Positions 10,001-19,000 of a DNA stretch of 27,407 nt are shown one piece after another. The position numbers were made by a program, and so were the translations under genes. This stretch comes from a virus. How positions within the stretch are numbered: position 1 is the first letter of the stretch; each line of letters starts with the position of its first letter. The stretch lies in IMG/VR virus record IMGVR_UViG_3300025598_000142, positions 1-27,407 of that record; one strand, written 5' to 3'. The notes beneath the pieces are model-generated. The model did no database searches, was not told the DNA's origin, and was given only the letters and a program-made list of their open reading frames with translations.

Positions 10001-13000
10001 CTTCAACACGATTTACAAACATACCTTGGCGTGGTCTATTTTCAACACCGTATTTTAATTTCGGAGGTAACAGTACATCAGGAACTGCTCGTCCTGTTAC
10101 ATCGACTCCGCATAGACTGTCGATCCATTTTTCTTTAATTGTTTTTGGCAGTTGTACAATAGTATCTGCACTGATTAGTTTCCATTGACTATGGATATTT
10201 TGATGTATTTTATCTGTAGTCCAATATTCTACTGCTAGTACAGTATCTGTTGATTTTAGATAACCGTACACATTTACAAGACTGAAAGAATCTGTGCCCA
10301 TCAACGCTAGATAGGTATAACCTTGCCCCCTTGGATTAGAAATTAAACTTGAAACATCTTGAGCAGAAATGTGTCGTCCTGGAACATCTGGAACTGTGGT
10401 TTTATTTTTAACCCAATAGTAATAGGTATTCTTAAATGTTTTAGTTACACTATTATATGTTTTAGTTACAGAATATGCACTATCGCCGTATAGCGTTGTT
10501 CCAGTTATACCTTGTGATTGTCCAGCAGGTGTAGATGATTGTGCATCCCACTGACTTGGTAATAAAGGTGTAGTAACCCATTCGTAAATATCCACACTCG
10601 CGCCAGTGGCCAATGTATTCCAAGTGTTATTTCTATATATTGGATTTGGAAAATATGGAACTACAAATTTTGTTGTAGACAGATTCCACCATAGTTGTCC
10701 CTGTTGTTCTGTAGACCAGAATCCGCTAGAATTAACTGTTACGGATGCAGATCCATTACTGTATGAATATGTTGCTGGATCGTAAAATGTTTTATATTTT
10801 AATTCTTCCTCAGCAGGTCCAGCAATTTTTCCCTGTAAAGGATCAATTATATCAATATAAGTTAATAATTTATTTGTTGATCTGCTATACAAAAATGCTT
10901 TCTTAATTTTTGATACATCGGCTATAGGCACAGGTGTTTTATCTATAGTCCACGATACTGCATTTGGATCTTTTGAATAAATTGTTAATAGTCCCTGAGC
11001 TCCTGCTGTACCAACTGTTAATAGTGGTGCCCCAACAAATATATTATTTGCGCCCACTGACAATCCTTGGCCATAGCCGCTAGTAAAATCAAATGTGTGA
11101 GGTAAACTTTCACTGTAAACCCAATTTACATTATATCTATCATACACATCGACCCGTCCGCTGGCAATCTGTGTGGTAATAAAATTGGTAGATTTTTTAT
11201 CAAAAGTAGTTGCTACAGAAGTTTTATCAAAAGTAGTTGTTGTTGTACTAGATCCATAACGACTATAAACTGCTAGTGTCTTGTAGTCATTCATGAAGGA
11301 GATCGAAGTACCAAATTCTCCATTTGTTTCAGGAGTGTGCGGTACTAGGTTTGAAACTAATTGATACGTGTTGTTTGATGACAGTTGATAAACACCAACA
11401 CTGCCTCGTTGATTTATATTAGAAACTCCAGTGGTGTTATCGCTTACAGCAATATATGTTCCATCATCTGATACTGTAATTCCTTGACCGAATGTTGGTA
11501 AAAATCCTGTCAAGGTCTGTATTAAGACTCCTGCTTGATACACATAAACTTTTCCTACAGAACCGCCTATTGCTGACACTGCTAATGTGCTACCATCTCG
11601 ACTCAATGCTAACTGAGATCCAAAATAACTATTAACTGTATCGCCAGCAAATGATCGAGTATATGACCATCCAACTGATGAGAATGTTAAACTTCCATTT
11701 GGAGTTAAATCAGGTGCAGATGATAAAATTACAGCTTTACTACTCTGAACGTATGTAGAACTTATATTAAAGGTTAAAGTAGGATCTCCGTTAGGAAAAC
11801 TTGTACTACCAAATGTTACTCGAGTAATTGGTAAGGTCGATGAATTAGTTACAAGATCTTTTTGACCTTTTATTTCAACAAAATTGTAATTTATAATTTT
11901 ATAAAAAGCATACGTTCCAGTACCTGTTGCTATAAAATTTTGTATAGCCCTAGATGCACCTTGCGAATCTACTACAGTAATTTGTGTTTTGGCGGGCGCA
12001 CCGACACTTGATATTGCGCCAACATAACTGCTTGGCGGTAATCCATAACCAACAATGAGATATCCAACAGCTATGTCAGATACAGTTGTTGTTAAAATAA
12101 ATGTATTTGTGCCAGTAACGCCACCGCTAGACAACGTATGTGTAGTGACCAACTGGTTAATTGACGTCAATCCTGTTGACGATACTGTTAAGTTTGGAAT
12201 ACTGTAAGCATATGAACTATTATATAGAGAAACAGTAGCGCCTGATAGGATACTAGAAACATTTATTTGTGTTGAACTAGTATTATAAACAGTATTAATT
12301 ACTTCTTTCCCAGTTGTGTCTATAGCTGGTGAAAACAATAATCTTGTAAGAACATATTCAACTACTTGATCGGAATTAAAAGCAGAATTTCCAAAGATAT
12401 CATTACCAGAAATTATCATTCCAGCAGATATTCCAGCAGTAGATTGTAATTTTAATACAGTGCCTGTACTATTAACTTCGTCGTAAATTGACGTTACTTG
12501 CGGGGTAGTTGTATACGAAAATTGATAAACTCTTCCAGTGTTATTGTTATAGGCAGGAGCACTTACATACATATTGCTTGAATCAAATACAATAGCAGAT
12601 CCAAATTTTTCATTTGAAATAACTGGACTTAGAATAGAATCAACTATCTGATAGATATTGTTTGCATCTTTTTGATACAGCGTTATCATACCATTTGCTG
12701 TTACTCCAGTATTGTAAGTGGATGTATCAGATATAGGTGTGTAAAAAATTTGATTCCAGAAAACACTGTTTTGATTTGGTGTATTTCCGGCAGGCACTGG
12801 GAACAATGCTTGATAAAGTATACTGTTGTAAGACACGATAGTGTTAACAGCATATACAGTTGCAGGAGAATATACTCCAATATAGTATGTGCTAGAAGAA
12901 CCCGATGTAGGACTTCCAGTAGCCAACCATGTTCCATCAGGACTAACTGCCGCGGTACTAATTACGGTTGCTGATGCTGGTGAACCTACACTGTTGAATG

Positions 13001-16000
13001 GCGGTTGTATTAACTGTCGCTGTGTCCAAGGAACTGCTGTTGACACTTTGTCATAAGTGGCAATTTGCGATGTTCCAACAGACACCGCGGCTGTATTTCC
13101 GTTTTTACTTACAGCAATAAACTGAGCAAAATTTATTCCGGCACCAACTACAGGTGAATTTTTCGTAGTAGATTGATAAACTTTTTTATATTTCCAAGTT
13201 GCCCAACCGCTATTGATATCAGAACTAGCATAATCAGTCCATACAATATTGCCATCTTCTAATCTAGCAGGAAGAATATTATCTATAGTATCAATATACC
13301 CAGTACGTTGAGATAACAATGTATAGACTGTTAAATTATCTAAATCAGTAAAAGGCGAAGGTACCGATAATCCAGGGGCTATAATATTAATGTTGTTTAA
13401 TGTAATACTGTCAATTTTATAAAAGCCCTGAATAGATTCAGACTGTCCTATGCCTATATAAGTCCCAACCTTCAATGATGTCTCATATTGTGTTGTTAGT
13501 GTAAGAGTATGCGTGGTTTTGTTGTAAGTTACATTTGTTACATTCAAATTTATATCTGTAAATCTATAAACGTTCCAACTATTTGCACCATCAAATGCAC
13601 ACCAGAAATATGCACCTTCATTTATTTGTGAAATATCTAAAACCACTGTTCCAGTTCCAGTTCCAGTTCCAGTAGCAACAAATGTAGTGCCAACTGTACT
13701 AGCACTAGCACCTATTTGTGTAAAATCGGTTGTACCAACTGTTGAAATTTTATAACTTAATCCAACAACAATTGAAGATGCCGACTGCCCTGTTAGATCT
13801 TTTAACTGGCCAATAGATACAAATACATCTGTATTATCAACGTAACCTGCACTTCTTAAAAACTGATTAATAGCAACTGGACCGTTTTCAGAATCTACTG
13901 TTGTCTTTAATTCTAAGAAAGGTCTTGAATTATATCCGTGAGGCTTGACGTAAATGTCATTAGGAGTAAGTTGAATAATAAATGGATTTATTGTAGGATC
14001 AACTCGTTTTATCAGTACTGTTCCTTGAGGATTATTAATATTGTATTTTGCCTGATCTAATACAAATTCAATATCCTCAAATGCTTTACTAGCACCGTAT
14101 TGCGATACTCGAATAGCCCACTCTTCATAAAAAGTTAGACTTTCTTTATTTTCAGAATTTAAGACACCAAACAATTTATTAAGAACATTCTGAGTACCTT
14201 TGTCTCGGATCATGCCTTGATAAAATTTGAATTCACTAACATCGTCTTGAATAATATTATTCAAGTATTGACGTTTTTGATATCCTATTAAGTGCTGAGC
14301 CATTTGTTGTTGAGGAGCATCGAAACTATCAACTTCTAGGCTATAAAAATCTGTAAACTGTGTAGCAATATTAGTCCAGTTAGGAATAATAGCCGGTGTT
14401 GGTTTTTTATCTAATTTTTTCCAATTTGAAGAATTGAAAACAGCGGATCCAGCTATGAACGCATTTGCAGAATAATAATAACTGTGATGGTTTACAATAT
14501 CCCCAATATTATAATCTTGCCAAGGTTGCCATTCTTTTACAACAGCACTATCAAAAATAAATCCTGGGATATCAAGACCACCATACCAATCGGTTGTGGT
14601 GTAGCCTGATATTTTTAATCTTTCTTGTCTGTAACCAGTTGTTGGACTATAAATGACATCATTAAAAATTGTTTTATTATCTATAACAATTACGTGTTCA
14701 TTTTGTACTAGATAAAAACTTGCACCATAGATGCCGTCACTGTTTCTTGGAGTATAACTTACAGTATTTTCTTGTCTATAACTATCAAGATTTTGTACAT
14801 CAAACGGTGTTCCATTAACTTTAACAATCTCGTATGAATTAAAACCGTTAGTAATACTGTCCACTACAGATAATACTGTATTAAAATTAATAGTATTTGC
14901 ACTAGGGCTTAAACTAATTACACTTGCGCCTTCTACGTTGAGGCCCGATAATAAATTCCATTTTGTGAATTCAAATTCGTTAGTTAATGGGATATTTTGT
15001 AAAGCACTATAATAATCACCGTCATATCGAACAATAGTTGCGTATTTGTAAGATTTATTTGGTTCCCAGTCTTCCCACTTGTCGTGTCCTGTACTCCAGT
15101 TTTGTGTAGTCCAGAACATAAATTCTCTTGCACTTGTTTCCCAGTTAGACACAGTGCCTAAGTTGTTATTAAAATTATCAAATACAAATCCCTGATCTTT
15201 TAACCACTCACCGTAGCCTAACAAAAAGTCTACTACTTGTTGCACGGTGGCAAATAATGTACCATAAGGAGCAACTGTAGTTGTTTCTTTATCCCATGAA
15301 TTGCGCAAAGTTGCTGTAGCTCCTCCAGTCATAGGCAATGAAGGTAATGATGCTAGTACTTGAGAATTAAATGTACTTAATGCTGTGAAATTAGCTAATG
15401 CTCTGTAGTACTTTCCATTGTATAATATTACGGTACCTGCAATGTATTGTTGACCAACAGTCCACTCTGCATAACTTTCGCTGATTCCGCCTACATTTAT
15501 GGTGGCTCCTGAACCATTATATTGATAATAATTAAAGTAAGGTTGTGTTAAACTATATCCTTTAATTTCAAAACCAGTAGATAGTTTGGTAATAATAACT
15601 CCACTATAAACTAATTTTTTTACAGTTGATGATTTATTAAGAAAAACTTTATAATTTTCTACTGGTATAAACACGTTACCAGTACTACTAGGAGTTTTAG
15701 ATTCTAATAATATATTAAATTGAGCCTGATTTGTAAATGCTCCTACACGATATCCAAGTCGAGGAGTCATGTTTTGCAAATCAAACAAATAGCTATTATA
15801 CCCTGCTATGTCATTACTAAAAATATAATTAAAAATTAAATCTACAACATAGTTAACGAGGCCGGCTGTTTGTACACGAGTAATACTAGAATAAATTGAT
15901 GGTAAAATAATATCTGCTGGTTTGATACGTAATCCAGTTGGCTTATAAATCAATTGATTGGCTAGATTTCGAATAATATTATGTCTGTCTAATATCAATC

Positions 16001-19000
16001 CAAAAGTTTTTGCAGGATTAAGTAATATTGCAGTTGAAATTACACTAAAAGGATAATAACTACTACGGGTCCAAGCATTTTCTACAGGACTCACGTCTCC
16101 AAACACAAAATTATTATCAATGTTTGGTTGCACAAGGCCCGATGCTAAACCGGAAGCCTGTGGACTAATTAAGTTTCCAGAGCTATCTACTGGTATGTGT
16201 TTGATTAAAAATGGTTTTACATATTTTGCATTTACAGTTGCTGGAACTCCCGGTGCTTTTATTACGCCGTTTGCAATATCAGTCCACATAGGAATGTTAT
16301 CGCTAGTATAAGGAGCGTCTCCATATAACTTTGTCCACCAAGTCGGTCTTACTGAAAATCCTAGCATTTCCCAAGGGCACAAATGAGGTCTATCTGTGTC
16401 CAACAACCATTTATACACACCTCTCCAGTAGCCTGGTAAAGAAGTACCGTTGGGAGCAGAGTTTAGCGAGTAATTATAAGTAAAACTATTTGTTCTATCG
16501 TAATTCAATGGAGTTGATAAATCCTTACCGACTAACCCAATCCAACTATAAAAATTAGTAGATAACACACTATCAAATTCTTTTTTAGAATAAGGTGTAT
16601 CTCTATTGTAACTAGGAATAATATCTGTAAGATCAAAGATTGTTGGATCGTATTCAACTTTAATGTTATTAAAAATTCTTTTTTCTAATTCTAATAGTAT
16701 ATCATCTCGGTAGTCATTGTAAGCCAAGACAATACTGCCATCATGACCTTGTATTACATTTTGTGGAGAAATCAGTGTTGTATCAAGATATTTTCTTGGT
16801 TCAAACTTTGGCCATAACCCTAATTTAGTTGGAGTGGCTGGAACAAAACTACCGTCTGTACTATCATATTCTATAGTTGTAATAATATCACCGTTACTTA
16901 ATGACACGCTCGATGATATTTCAATGAAGCCTTGGTCATCAAATATATATTGAGTTCCATATAATAATTGTGAATTGTTTAGATATACCCCAACTGCTTT
17001 ATTTGAAAGCGTTGTTAAATTAAATGTGTTGTTTAACGGATATTTTTTAATTCTATAATCAACTACAGACAGGTCAGTTTTAACATTGGCGCCGTACGGA
17101 ACCATATCGCTGAAATAGTAAGGAGCCACTTTAGGTTTGTTAGAATTAATTTTTGTCATTATTAATTCTACAAATTGTACAGGATCAGTATGTACACCTA
17201 AAGAACTGGCAGTGTTTATAAAAAGTCTTTTGAAATCACTATAATCAGTTTTGGCTTGTGTCAACGCTTTGACAACATTGTTTGATTCTGTTGTAATATG
17301 ATATACTGCAAGACTTAAAGGACCACTGTGTTGAACAAACTTTGTACCGTATTGTGTTATGTTTCCTAAATCGCGAAGATTGCTTGCTCCTGGAAAATTT
17401 CCAGAAAATGATGCTGTATTATCAACAATACTGTTGACATGGTCAATTACTTCACCTAGTGTAAAATTACCAATATCATCATTCAACGGATTGTTTTGTA
17501 GATTTAACGGAATTTCATAAAATCCGTTTGAATTTATTGGTTGATCTGAAAAAGCTCTAATTGTTAGTATGTCAGTTGGTGCTAGATCTTTGTTTAATAC
17601 TACCTGATAGTATGTGTTTTTAGCAACTATTGACCATAAAGATTTATCAAGTCTCTGTCCGTTTACATAAATTTTAACTTCGAGATCTGTTAAATTGTTT
17701 ATATTGTCATAGATATCAACTGGAAAATTATTTACTAATCCAGAATTATCATAGATTCTAATTGCGGCTTGTAGATTTTTAGTCTTGCACAATTGCCAGC
17801 CGTTCAAATAGATAGTATTGTTAGAATAATCTAAACTGGATAAAAATCCTACATCGATGGCTTTAGATTCTAGTGAATTAGTGTTTAGATTTTTATATTG
17901 AAAAGTATCTATTGCTAGGTTAAAATTAAAAACAATATCACCTATATTACTTACATTTTGATATTGTAAAGGAAATCCTAGAACTAAATCGTTAGTACCC
18001 GAACCAGTAGCATAACTGAACAACGCAGTTCCCTTAAATGTTGATCCAGAATAAACAGATGAGTCGCCGTAACTAAATCCGTTAGAATCGTAAATATCAA
18101 ATAGTGGCGGCTGATTAGCTGACGTTTTTTGTTGTGCTTTTGTCCAGTTGGTACCATTGTACCAGTACATGCTTCCTTGATTAGTAATGCCTTGACGTGC
18201 TAACACCACTCGATCTTTCATTGGAGATGCTACTTCTACTAGATGCAATTGATTGCTTCCGGTATCTAAATGTAACACATCAATGTATTCTACTTGAAAA
18301 ATTTTACCAGCAACTAGTGGATCAGTGTCTGCTGTAAATAATATCAGCATACCTGCTTGTACTGTAACTCCGTCGATGTTATATCCAGCGGCACCTTCTA
18401 TAGTTGCAAACGCTGTTGTAGTGAAGCTGTCAACTAAATCAACATCCACAGTTGCAACTGTGCCAAAATTGAAAAGTCGTAGATCTGCTGAAAACTCTAT
18501 GATAGGTCTTTTTGCTCTAAGTGTTTGATCTAACGACGGATTATTGCCATTATACATAGCACTTGTAGAAATTACATCTTTATGAAACCATCGATTATAA
18601 CGACTCCACGGATTGTGATCCTTACTGGCTCGATTAACTAATATATAATCTAAATTGCCTGCGTATCCTCTAGCAGTATCAAATGGTTCTTGATCAAACG
18701 GTGTTTGATCAAATTCTACATTAATAGATGTTGTATAAGCTCCAATAATTTCTAAAGTATTAGAATCGATTAGTTTAATAGCAGTGCCTACGCCCTCTAC
18801 ATAGTATTCACCCGTAGCATAACTTGTTGGATATACTTGTCCTTTGAAATTTAATTTCATTCCATTGCTCAACGGAGTTCCGTTAGACAACGTATAATTA
18901 ACTTTTCCTAGTATTTCAGATTCAACATTGATAGATGTAGCATCTGATGCGGCATATATTTGTATGGTTCCGCCAAGATTAATATCAGTTTCACTTTGAT

